DNA of 36,852 nt from Rhodospirillales bacterium. GTDB lineage: Bacteria; Pseudomonadota; Alphaproteobacteria; Kiloniellales; JAKSDN01. The stretch lies in contig JAOUCL010000014.1 of NCBI GenBank assembly GCA_029859805.1, forward strand, positions 1 through 36,852, written 5' to 3'. The notes below the pieces were generated by a model, which did no database searches, was not told the origin of the DNA, and saw nothing but the letters and a program-made list of their open reading frames with translations. The position numbers were made by a program, and so were the translations under genes. Numbering within the stretch: position 1 is the first letter of the stretch; the number at the start of each line of letters is the position of its first letter. This document shows positions 12,496-20,654 of this stretch, piece by piece.

Positions 12496-12521
12496 ACACA
12501 GGACGGCGTGGGACTCCAGAC

Positions 12522-12758
12522 ATGAACTGGTTTACCGGTGTGCTGGTCTACGTGATGATCTGGTGGGTGGTGCTGTTCACGGTGCTTCCCTGGGGCGTCC
12601 GGGTGCCCGACGAGCACGCGCCCGGCCATGCGACCAGTGCGCCGGTCAAGCCCATGATGCTGCGTAAGGCCTTCATTACCACCGCGATCGCCACGGTTCT
12701 GTGGGGCATCGCCTATGTGCTGATCGAAAGCGAGCTCATCACGTTTCGCGTCCGCTAA
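12522..12758 (+). CDS. DUF1467 family small membrane protein
   Basis: MNWFTGVLVYVMIWWVVLFTVLPWGVRVPDE...; two predicted TM segments; usual alphaproteobacterial position after mce. Confidence 0.85.
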   Translation: MNWFTGVLVYVMIWWVVLFTVLPWGVRVPDEHAPGHATSAPVKPMMLRKAFITTAIATVLWGIAYVLIESELITFRVR

Positions 12759-12787
12759 CCTAGCCCGTCCCGGGGGTTACGATGCCA

Positions 12788-13687
12788 CTACAGGTGCTCG
12801 TACAGGGTCACGGCGTCGTTCATTTCCTCGAGCAGCAGCGAACTTGCTTGGGCCACTTTCGCGATGGCACCCGGATCCGGCTTGCCGGCCCTCCCAAATG
12901 GCTCCAATTGCGGCCGGATTTCGTCCCACAGCCGCTCGACGACTCGCAGCCGGGCCCTGATTTCCGGGGTCGGCGCGCGCAGGATGCCCTGATCGTTGTC
13001 GCCTTTGATCAACCCCTGGAGCGTGCGATCGAACAGCTTAATAGTACCGCGCAGGTTCCGCCGGTTGTTTCGCTCTTCGTAGCCATAGGCGATCAGGAGA
13101 TACTCCTTGAGCATTTTCTGGCTCAGCATCCGCTGTTGCCCCGACAGGTTGAGGGCCACCGTGAGCATGGAAACGAGGCCACCTGACGCCGAGTTATAGG
13201 CCTTCACCGTATCGTCCGTGGCCTGCAACAGAGGCAAATTGAGCTCGACAATGGTGTCGATGCCCTCGGCCGTGACGTTCTGGCCGGCGACACTGTTCCG
13301 GACGACGGTGTCGAGCAGCGGCCACAACTCCTCGACCTTTCTCAGTTGGTCCAACACCTCGGGCTCGGTTGTCGGTGGCAGGCCCAGGAGAGCATCGCCG
13401 TTGCGTAGGCCCTTCAACGTACGATCGAACAACGTCCTGGTTTTTTCTAGATTGAGGAGATTCTCGTCCCGATCGATTCCCAGCGCCACAAGCAGGGATT
13501 CCTTGCTGATTTTCTGTGTCAGCATGCGTTGCATGCCGGCAAGGTTGATGACGTGATTGAGGCTCTTGGTCTGGGCAAGACCTGGACCAGCCCCAGCGAC
13601 AACCCCCAGCGCGATTACACAGGCCATTATTATCAGCCTACCGGTGTGCTTTCCGGCCGGTCTTTCGAAACAACTAAACCAAGACAT
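12788..13687 (-). CDS. Exported protein with two tandem PilJ-type (type IV pili methyl-accepting N-terminal-like) domains
   Basis: Internal duplication: NHVINLAGMQRMLTQKISKESLLVALG...LFDRTLKGLRNGD and VALNLSGQQRMLSQKMLKEYLLIAYG...LFDRTLQGLIKGD. Hydrophobic signal-like segment MACVIALGVVAGAGPGLAQ. Start uncertain (13774, 13687 or further in). Confidence 0.8.
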   Translation of the reverse strand: MSWFSCFERPAGKHTGRLIIMACVIALGVVAGAGPGLAQTKSLNHVINLAGMQRMLTQKISKESLLVALGIDRDENLLNLEKTRTLFDRTLKGLRNGDALLGLPPTTEPEVLDQLRKVEELWPLLDTVVRNSVAGQNVTAEGIDTIVELNLPLLQATDDTVKAYNSASGGLVSMLTVALNLSGQQRMLSQKMLKEYLLIAYGYEERNNRRNLRGTIKLFDRTLQGLIKGDNDQGILRAPTPEIRARLRVVERLWDEIRPQLEPFGRAGKPDPGAIAKVAQASSLLLEEMNDAVTLYEHL

Positions 13688-13792
13688 ACCACGTCCTCCC
13701 ACGTCGTATATGGCGGAGCCGCCACACCTGAAAAATGTAATCAGTAAAATCCACAGCCCTACTTGAATGGCCATAGTGACGCTAGGCCTGTA

Positions 13793-13808
13793 AAGTTTTC
13801 GTAAACTT
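13793..13808. repeat. Short perfect inverted repeat AAGTTT-TCGT-AAACTT upstream of the PilJ-type gene
   Basis: Read directly; 6-bp arms, 4-nt spacer, in the intergenic region. Confidence 0.6.
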
Positions 13809-13840
13809 CCGCCGTTTCGCCCAAGACCCGGATCGAGCAG

Positions 13841-13885
13841 ATGGAGTAACAGAAATATGATTTAATAATAATGGAGTAAACGAAA
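13841..13885. repeat. Imperfect 15-bp direct repeat, 30-bp period
   Basis: ATGGAGTAACAGAAA (13841-13855) and ATGGAGTAAACGAAA (13871-13885), 13/15 identical, in an AT-rich tract. Confidence 0.6.
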
Positions 13886-14082
13886 ACGGGTGATCTTCCA
13901 GGCTGTCGAGAACAGGGGTATCTCGACATGTCGTGCCCAGGACTCAGGTGCCGGAGCTCTCCACCGAAAATTGAAATCCCTGTTCAGCGTCAGAACTTCG
14001 ATCCGATCGCCGAATGCTCGCCAGACGGGTATTCTTCTTTCAAATTCGGATCACGCCCCAAGAGCCCTCAACGAACAGCCGC

Positions 14083-15369
14083 TTAGAAGAACGCGAACTT
14101 GAGGGCGAACAGCACGCCGATCACCAGGACCGCCGGCGGGCACTCGCGCCACTTGCCGCTCACGATCTTGACCACCGCATAGGTAATGAAGCCGATGCCG
14201 ATGCCGTGGGCGATCGAGAAGGTCAGCGGCATGGCGATCGCGGTGATCACCGCGGGCGCATATTCGGTCGCGTCCTCCCAATCGATCTCCGCCAGGCCAC
14301 GGGCCATCAAGCAGGCCACGTAGAGCAGGGCCGGCGCCGTGGCGTAGTCCGGCACGGTCTGGGCCAAGGGCGAGAAGAATAGGGTGAGCAGAAACAGGCC
14401 CGCGACGACCACGGCGGTCAGCCCGGTGCGGCCGCCCGCCTTGATGCCGGCCGCGCTCTCGATATAGCTGGTGGTCGTCGAGGTGCCCATCAGGGCGCCG
14501 GCCACCGTCGCCGTGCTGTCGGCCAGCAGTGCCCGGCCGACCCCCGGAAGATGGCCTTTGGCGTCGAGCATGCCGGCCCGGTGGGCGAGGCCGACCAGGG
14601 TGCCGGCGGTATCGAACAGGTCGACCAGGAGAAAGGTGAAAATCACGGTCAGCAGGCCGATCTCGAAGGCCCCGACGAGATCGAGTTGGAGCAGGGTCGG
14701 CGTGGGATCGGGCGGCCACGAGGCCAGGCCCTTCCATTCGGAGACGCCGAACAGGATGCCCACGGCGGTCACCGCGAGAATCCCGATGATCACCGCGCCC
14801 GGGACCCTGTGAGCGTCGAGCACGATCATGATGACGAAGCCGGCCGCGGCGAGCAGCACGGCCGGGGCGGTGACGTCGCCCAGGGTGACCAGCGTGGCCG
14901 GGTGGTCCACCACGATGCCGGCGTTCTTCAGCGCGATAATGGCCAGGAACAGCCCGATTCCGGCCGAGATCGCCAATTTGAGGGTCTTGGGGATGGAGTT
15001 GATGATCCAGGCGCGCACCGGCAGCAGGCTGAGGATGACGAAGAGCACGCCGGAAATGAACACCGCGCCGAGCGCCGTCTGCCAGGAGTAGCCCATGCTG
15101 CCGACCACGGCATAGGCGAAAAAGGCGTTCAGTCCCATGCCCGGCGCCAGCGCGATCGGGAAGTTGGCGTAGAGCCCCATGATCAGCGTGCCGACCGCCG
15201 CCGCCACGCAGGTCGCCACGAAGACCGCCCCGAAATCCATGCCCACATCCGACAGGATCGCCGGGTTGACGAAAGTGATGTAGGCCATGGTCAGGAAGGT
15301 CGTGACCCCGGCCAGGACCTCTGTCCGCACCGTGGTTCCATGTTCGGCCAGCTTGAACAGTTTCAGCAT
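14083..15369 (-). CDS. NCS2 family permease, AzgA/PbuG-like (guanine/hypoxanthine/adenine type)
   Basis: EVLAGVTTFLTMAYITFVNPAILSDVGMDFGAVFVATC, APGMGLNAFFAYAV, DLFDTAGTLVGLAHRAG, LMGTSTTTSYIESAAGI. Confidence 0.93.
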   Translation of the reverse strand: MLKLFKLAEHGTTVRTEVLAGVTTFLTMAYITFVNPAILSDVGMDFGAVFVATCVAAAVGTLIMGLYANFPIALAPGMGLNAFFAYAVVGSMGYSWQTALGAVFISGVLFVILSLLPVRAWIINSIPKTLKLAISAGIGLFLAIIALKNAGIVVDHPATLVTLGDVTAPAVLLAAAGFVIMIVLDAHRVPGAVIIGILAVTAVGILFGVSEWKGLASWPPDPTPTLLQLDLVGAFEIGLLTVIFTFLLVDLFDTAGTLVGLAHRAGMLDAKGHLPGVGRALLADSTATVAGALMGTSTTTSYIESAAGIKAGGRTGLTAVVVAGLFLLTLFFSPLAQTVPDYATAPALLYVACLMARGLAEIDWEDATEYAPAVITAIAMPLTFSIAHGIGIGFITYAVVKIVSGKWRECPPAVLVIGVLFALKFAFF

Positions 15370-15481
15370 TCTTTCCCCCTCGGATCTCGCAACCGGCCGC
15401 GTGCCGCCCTGGGACCGAAGCCTGGCCGGTGCCGTCGCGCCCTTGCTGCGCTTTCAATCCCCCTCTAGCGAGACCGGCCAT

Positions 15482-15507
15482 CCGGGCTTATGGCTTTGTT
15501 AGCCCGG
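15482..15507. repeat. Inverted repeat CCGGGCT-N12-AGCCCGG between divergent genes
   Basis: 7-bp perfect arms (15482-15488 / 15501-15507) between the NCS2 permease (-) and hypothetical 15526 (+). Confidence 0.55.
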
Positions 15508-15525
15508 CGTGGCTAAAGTTCGGTC

Positions 15526-15954
15526 ATGCAGCGCCTTGGTGCCAGTCTGACAGCGAGCCTGTCGCTCCTGCTCGTGGCCGCCACCCCCGCGTCGGCGGCG
15601 GATGCCATCCTGCGCATGACGCAAGGCGACTGCAAGCGCCTCGTCGCCCACCGGCCGGCGCCCGGCGTCGCCTATCAACCTGGTATCGATGTGCGCGGCC
15701 ATGCAGTCGCGCCGGCCGAACCCGAGGGTGATACTCCGCTTCAACCTTACGAGATCCTTCTGATACCGATCGAGCTCGACCTCTTCGAGCGTCTGGGCTC
15801 CGACCCGGGCCGCCCTGCCGTCGAGGCCAGGGTCCTCATCGGCACGATCGAGCTGCGCGACGGGCGCGCTTACTTCAACGGCCGGCCGCTGGAAGACGCG
15901 GGCGAGGCGAAACTGGCGGCGAAGTGCCGGGAGCGGCTGGCCGGGGGCGGCTAG
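15526..15954 (+). CDS. Hypothetical exported protein
   Basis: 142 aa with signal peptide MQRLGASLTASLSLLLVAATPASAADA; no family assigned with confidence. Confidence 0.7.
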   Translation: MQRLGASLTASLSLLLVAATPASAADAILRMTQGDCKRLVAHRPAPGVAYQPGIDVRGHAVAPAEPEGDTPLQPYEILLIPIELDLFERLGSDPGRPAVEARVLIGTIELRDGRAYFNGRPLEDAGEAKLAAKCRERLAGGG

Positions 15955-15996
15955 GGACTGTCTGGACGCGCATCGAGCTCGGCACCGGCTGCGTGC

Positions 15997-16371
15997 TTAG
16001 AGCTGAAACCGGATGAACATGTAAAAGCCGAAAATGATCAGACACATGCAAACCGTATTGATCAGGTATAGCAGTTTCGATCGCTCGGCGCGTCGCTCTT
16101 TGTCGGCCAGCATCTGGTCCGGCGAGGATCGCGCCTTTTCCTCCAGTTGCTTGGCGTAGAGATCGACCGCCGTCATGCCTTGGCCTGTGTCCGGGACGGC
16201 GTGCCCGCCGTGCAGGTCGAGCCGAATTGAAACGAGCAGCCCGATCAAGCCCAAAAGCCCGACGCCCAGCCAGCCGATGTAGGAGAAGGAGACCACGGCG
16301 GCGATGAGCGCGACGACAACCCAGAAAAGCACGGCCACCCAGAAAGCGCGTCTTTGCCGGCCGTTATCCAT
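15997..16371 (-). CDS. Small membrane protein of unknown function
   Basis: 124 aa from ATG at 16371: MDNGRQRRAFWVAVLFWVVVALIAAVVSFSYIGWLGVGLLGLIGLLVSIRL...LLYLINTVCMCLIIFGFYMFIRFQL. N-terminal part of the longer track ORF (to 16551) looks like non-coding read-through. Confidence 0.65.
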   Translation of the reverse strand: MDNGRQRRAFWVAVLFWVVVALIAAVVSFSYIGWLGVGLLGLIGLLVSIRLDLHGGHAVPDTGQGMTAVDLYAKQLEEKARSSPDQMLADKERRAERSKLLYLINTVCMCLIIFGFYMFIRFQL

Positions 16372-16579
16372 TTCCCGTCTCCGATCTCCTCGTCGCCATA
16401 GTACCCTATTCGGTCTTGTGCCGCCGGTCCCTCGCGGCCGTTCTGGAGCCGCAATTTCCCGCCGTCCGGCCATGGACATGCAAGGTGCCTTCCCATAGTC
16501 TCTGCACGCCCGCGGCCGCGCCGGGCGGTGTCCTCTTCCAAGGGCGCCCACACCATGGAATTCAACGCCGAGGAGTTCG

Positions 16580-17905
16580 ATGCGCCGCTCCGCCTATTTT
16601 CTGCCCACGCTGAAGGAAACGCCCTCCGAGGCGCAGATCGTTTCGCACCGGCTGATGCTGCGCGCCGGCATGATCCGGCAGGCCAGCGCCGGCATTTACT
16701 CCTGGCTGCCGCTCGGCTTTCGCGTGCTCAAGAACATCGAGCGGATCGTGCGCGAGGAGCAGGACGCCGCCGGCTGCCAGGAAATCCTCATGCCGACCAT
16801 CCAATCGGCCGACCTGTGGAAGCAGTCGGGGCGCTACGAGGACTACGGCAAAGAGATGCTGCGCATCGAGGACCGCCACGGCCGGGAGATGCTCTATGGT
16901 CCCACCAACGAGGAGCTGATCACCGACATCTTCAAGAGCGCGGTCAAGAGCTACCGCGACCTGCCCAAGCTGCTCTACCATATCCAATGGAAGTTCCGCG
17001 ACGAGGTGCGGCCCCGTTTCGGGATCATGCGCGGGCGCGAATTCCTGATGAAGGACAGCTACTCTTTCGATCTCGATTATGAAGGTGCCAAAGAAGCTTA
17101 CAACAAGATGTTCGTAGCTTACTTGAGAACCTTTGCGCGCATGGACCTGAAGGCGATTCCCATGGAGGCCGACACCGGGCCGATCGGCGGCAACTTGAGC
17201 CACGAGTTCATCATCCTGGCCGACACCGGCGAGTCCGAGGTCTACTGCAACCGCGACTTCGTCGATTTCGATGTCCTCGGCTCCGATGTCGAGTACCGGG
17301 ATGTCGAGGGCCTGGCGACGATCGTGGACCACTTCACCAGCCTCTACGCCTGCACGGACGAAAAGCACGATGCCGCGGAGTTCGAACGCCGCGTGCCCGA
17401 GGACCGCCGTCATGTCGGGCGCGGCATAGAGGTCGGCCACATCTTCTATTTCGGCGACAAGTACTCCGCGCCGCTGGGCGCTTTCGTGACCAAGCCGGAC
17501 GACAGCCAGGTCGCCGTGCATATGGGCTCCTACGGCATCGGCGTGTCGCGCCTCGCGGGCGCGATCATCGAGGCGAGTCACGACGCCGCCGGGATCGTCT
17601 GGCCCGAATCCATAGCGCCTTTCAAGGTCGGATTGATCAACCTCAAGGCCGGCGATGCCGACTGCACTCGGGTCTGCGAAGAGATCTACGGCCAGCTGCG
17701 CGGGGCCGGCATCGAAGTCCTGTACGACGACAGCGAGGAACGCGGCGGCGCCAAGTTCGCCGAAATGGACCTGATCGGCCTGCCCTGGCAACTTGTCGTC
17801 GGGCCGCGCGGCATCAAACAGGGCGTGGTCGAGTTGAAACAGCGGCGCGGCGGCGACCGGCAGGAGCTGTCGAGCGAGTCCGCGCTGGCGCGCCTGACCG
17901 CCTGA
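16580..17905 (+). CDS. proS: Prolyl-tRNA synthetase, short form without INS editing domain
   Basis: [79 protein letters not shown]; 441 aa; GAGGAG RBS upstream. Confidence 0.97.
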   Translation: MRRSAYFLPTLKETPSEAQIVSHRLMLRAGMIRQASAGIYSWLPLGFRVLKNIERIVREEQDAAGCQEILMPTIQSADLWKQSGRYEDYGKEMLRIEDRHGREMLYGPTNEELITDIFKSAVKSYRDLPKLLYHIQWKFRDEVRPRFGIMRGREFLMKDSYSFDLDYEGAKEAYNKMFVAYLRTFARMDLKAIPMEADTGPIGGNLSHEFIILADTGESEVYCNRDFVDFDVLGSDVEYRDVEGLATIVDHFTSLYACTDEKHDAAEFERRVPEDRRHVGRGIEVGHIFYFGDKYSAPLGAFVTKPDDSQVAVHMGSYGIGVSRLAGAIIEASHDAAGIVWPESIAPFKVGLINLKAGDADCTRVCEEIYGQLRGAGIEVLYDDSEERGGAKFAEMDLIGLPWQLVVGPRGIKQGVVELKQRRGGDRQELSSESALARLTA

Positions 17906-17927
17906 TACTGAACCGGATATCCCGCAG

Positions 17928-19175
17928 ATGATCTTTACCGCCTTCGAGCGCATGGTGGCCAGGCGCTACCTGCGCGCGCGCCGCCAGGAAGGCTCGCTTT
18001 CGGTGATCGCCATCTTCTCGGTGATCGGCATTGCCTTGGGCGTGGCGACGCTGATTGTCGTGATGGCGGTGATGAACGGCTTCCGCGCGGACCTGCTGTC
18101 GCGCATCCTCGGCGTAAACGGCCACCTCACCGTCTTCGCCGATCAGGGTCCGATCGAGGAATTTGAAACCACGACCCTTCGCCTGCGCCAGATCATTGGG
18201 GTGTCCAGCGTCGTGCCGCAGATCCAGGGGCAGGTGATGGTGACCTCGGGCGGCCGGGCCCTGGGTGGCCTGGTGCGCGGCGTGCGGCCCGAGACCCTTA
18301 CGGAGCGCCCCCTGATCGCCGACAATATCGTTGCGGGATCGCTCGAGGAGTTCCGCGGCGAGGACGTGGTCCTGCTGGGCAGCCGACTGGCCAGACGACT
18401 CGGCCTGACCGTCGGAGACGGCGTCACCTTGGTGACGCCAAGTGGAAACCAGACGATCATGGGGACCATGCCGCGCCTCAAGACCTATCGCATCGTCGCG
18501 CTGTTCCAGATCGGCATGTACGAATACGACAGCAGCTTCGTCTACATGCCGCTGGAGGCCGCTCAACTCTATTTCCGGCTGTCCGAGAGCGTGAACGCCA
18601 TCGAGCTGTTCGTCGAGGATCCAGAGGAAATCGCATCGATACGACGCCACATCCGCTCGGCCCTGGGCGGTGATTTTCGCACGGTGGACTGGCAGCAGGC
18701 CAACTCGAGCTTCTTCAGCGCGGTCCAAGTGGAACGCAACGTCATGGCCCTGATACTGACGCTCATCATCCTGGTCGCGACGTTCAACATCATCTCCGGG
18801 CAGATCGTGCTGGTCCGTGACAAGGGCCACGACATCGCCATACTGCGCACGATGGGCGCGACCCGGGGCATGATCCTGCGCATCTTCCTGATGACGGGCA
18901 CCTTCATCGGTGTCGTGGGTACCTTCTTCGGCTGCCTGGCCGGCGTGCTCCTGGCCCGGAACATCGAGGTCATTCGCACCCTGCTTCAGACCCTGACCGG
19001 GACCGAGCTGTTCCCGGCCGAGATCTACTTTCTCTCGCACCTGCCGTCGAAGATCGACCCCGTGGAGGTGGTCGCGATCGCCGTTGTCGCGCTCGTGCTG
19101 TCGTTCCTCGCCACGCTCTATCCTTCGTGGCGCGCTGCGCGGCTCGATCCCGTCGAGGCGCTACGCTATGAGTGA
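17928..19175 (+). CDS. lolC: Lipoprotein-releasing ABC transporter permease (LolC/LolE family)
   Basis: [53 protein letters not shown]; FtsX-like C-terminus; overlaps lolD. Confidence 0.93.
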   Translation: MIFTAFERMVARRYLRARRQEGSLSVIAIFSVIGIALGVATLIVVMAVMNGFRADLLSRILGVNGHLTVFADQGPIEEFETTTLRLRQIIGVSSVVPQIQGQVMVTSGGRALGGLVRGVRPETLTERPLIADNIVAGSLEEFRGEDVVLLGSRLARRLGLTVGDGVTLVTPSGNQTIMGTMPRLKTYRIVALFQIGMYEYDSSFVYMPLEAAQLYFRLSESVNAIELFVEDPEEIASIRRHIRSALGGDFRTVDWQQANSSFFSAVQVERNVMALILTLIILVATFNIISGQIVLVRDKGHDIAILRTMGATRGMILRIFLMTGTFIGVVGTFFGCLAGVLLARNIEVIRTLLQTLTGTELFPAEIYFLSHLPSKIDPVEVVAIAVVALVLSFLATLYPSWRAARLDPVEALRYE

Positions 19176-19860
19176 ACCGACCGCCGGGCAGCGTTTGCGG
19201 CTGGAGGGCATTCGCAAGACCTTCCGCCAGGGCGGTCGCGAGCTGAAGGTGCTGCGCGACGTGACGCTTGAACTCCGCCCGGGCGAGCTGGTGGCCCTGG
19301 TCGGGCCGTCCGGTTCGGGCAAGTCGACGCTTCTGCACATCGCCGGACTGCTCGAGCGGCAGGATGCCGGCGAGGTCGTGGTCGAGGACCGGCTAACTTC
19401 GCGGCTTCCCGACGGGGAGCGCACGGCGCTTCGCCGCAACACCATCGGATTCGTCTACCAGTATCACCACCTCCTGCCGGAGTTCTCGGCGCTGGAAAAC
19501 ATCGTCGTGCCGCAGATGATCGCCGGCGTGGAGCGCGCCAAGGCCCGGACGCGGAGCGCCGAACTGCTCGATATGCTCGCGCTGGGGGAGCGCAGCGGCC
19601 ACCGGCCCGCACGTCTTTCAGGCGGCGAACAGCAGCGCGTGGCCGTTGCACGGGCGCTGGCCAATGGCCCCGCCATCCTGCTGGCCGACGAGCCGACCGG
19701 CAATTTGGATCCCCAGACCGCCGGTTCGGTTTTCGACAGTCTCATGAAGCTGGTGCGCGACGGCGGGCTGGCCGCCCTTGTCGCGACCCACAATCAGGAT
19801 CTGGCCGGACGCATGGACCGCACCCTCAGGCTGGAGGACGGGGTCGTGGTGCAGAGTTGA
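19168..19860 (+). CDS. lolD: Lipoprotein-releasing ABC transporter ATPase LolD
   Basis: Walker A GPSGSGKS, signature [15 protein letters not shown], Walker [17 protein letters not shown] overlaps the permease stop (ATGAGTGA). Confidence 0.94.
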   Translation: MSEPTAGQRLRLEGIRKTFRQGGRELKVLRDVTLELRPGELVALVGPSGSGKSTLLHIAGLLERQDAGEVVVEDRLTSRLPDGERTALRRNTIGFVYQYHHLLPEFSALENIVVPQMIAGVERAKARTRSAELLDMLALGERSGHRPARLSGGEQQRVAVARALANGPAILLADEPTGNLDPQTAGSVFDSLMKLVRDGGLAALVATHNQDLAGRMDRTLRLEDGVVVQS

Positions 19861-19865
19861 GCGTC

Positions 19866-19907
19866 CCTGCCGTTCGGCAGGTCCTGCCTCGGCCGCCGGC
19901 CCGGCGG
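19866..19907. terminator. Possible bidirectional terminator region between convergent lolD and the DUF3012-like gene
   Basis: CCTGCC-GTTC-GGCAGG (19866-19881) and CCGCCG-GCC-CGGCGG (19893-19907) stem-loops; no U-tract. Confidence 0.35.
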
Positions 19908-19918
19908 AAGCCCGGATC

Positions 19919-20086
19919 TCAGAACAGACAGTGCTTGGCGTAATCTGCCGCCTCGTTGGCGGTCCACTCTCCCTTGGGTTTTTGCTTCAGGTCGGCGCAC
20001 CATTCCTTGCTGCCGACCTCGGGCGAACAAGCTGCGAGTAGAGCCAGGACGGCGGTCGCGGCGGCCGTGTTGCGAACGTTGGACAT
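19919..20086 (-). CDS. Small lipoprotein, DUF3012-like (absent from the supplied ORF track)
   Basis: Reverse-strand translation MSNVRNTAAATAVLALLAACSPEVGSKEWCADLKQKPKGEWTANEAADYAKHCLF* (55 aa); LAAC lipobox; matches the DUF3012 pattern as I recall it (C-S-PEVGS..WC..L..KPKG.WTANEA.D.AKHC). Confidence 0.85.
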   Translation of the reverse strand: MSNVRNTAAATAVLALLAACSPEVGSKEWCADLKQKPKGEWTANEAADYAKHCLF

Positions 20087-20098
20087 TTCCGGCTTTCC

Positions 20099-20476
20099 CT
20101 AGGCGGGCCTGCGCATCGGCACCATTTGTTTCAGACAGTGGACGCAGAGGTTGATGGCGGCCTCGGTGTCATCGAACTGCAGGCCCGAAATGTTTCCCGT
20201 GCGCCACCTGAGTTCGCCGCGGACCTTGCCGACCGCCGAGTGTTCGATCTCGATAGGTCCGCCAAGCGAGGCCGGACCGTCGAACCGTATCCGCGCACCG
20301 CAGAGGGACACGTCCTCGATGACGCCGCCGTATTCCCGCCCGCCGGCGGTAAGCGATATGGCCATTGAAGTCGGGACCGGATAGCGCTGCCGGTCACGGC
20401 GCTCCATGCCGTCAAGAGTCTCGTAGGTATAGCGCGGAAACATGGCGGACTCGCAACCGGTGGTGCTCCTTGCCAC
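20099..20476 (-). CDS. PilZ domain protein (putative c-di-GMP receptor)
   Basis: RxxxR within ERRDRQRYPV and DVSLCGA (D/NxSxxG) motifs in a ~120 aa protein. Start uncertain. Confidence 0.82.
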   Translation of the reverse strand: MARSTTGCESAMFPRYTYETLDGMERRDRQRYPVPTSMAISLTAGGREYGGVIEDVSLCGARIRFDGPASLGGPIEIEHSAVGKVRGELRWRTGNISGLQFDDTEAAINLCVHCLKQMVPMRRPA

Positions 20477-20556
20477 CCTGCTTGGCAGATCTTGATTAAC
20501 GATTTATGAACGGCGCTGGCCGCTGCGAACGGCAAGGATGGGGAGCAGTGGTCTCT

Positions 20557-20580
20557 TGTCCACAAGATCCTGTGGATAAC
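20557..20580. promoter_or_regulatory. Inverted pair of DnaA-box-like sites upstream of dnaE
   Basis: TTGTCCACA (20557-20565, one mismatch to TTATCCACA), 6-nt spacer, TGTGGATAA (20572-20580, exact reverse complement of TTATCCACA). Confidence 0.6.
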
Positions 20581-20654
20581 GCGGGGGGTTACCACCGTTT
20601 GTTGCCTGCCTGTTCCCGCTGACAAGAACGTTCTCAGGTGGAATCCTTACTACG

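Noticed and set aside
13890-14102. 70-aa +ORF upstream of and overlapping the NCS2 gene end
   Set aside because: Arginine-rich, no family resemblance, no clear RBS; probably non-coding.
20477-20654. Chromosomal origin of replication near the DnaA boxes
   Set aside because: Only two boxes and no extended AT-rich unwinding region or iteron array; a regulatory site for dnaE is the more modest reading.
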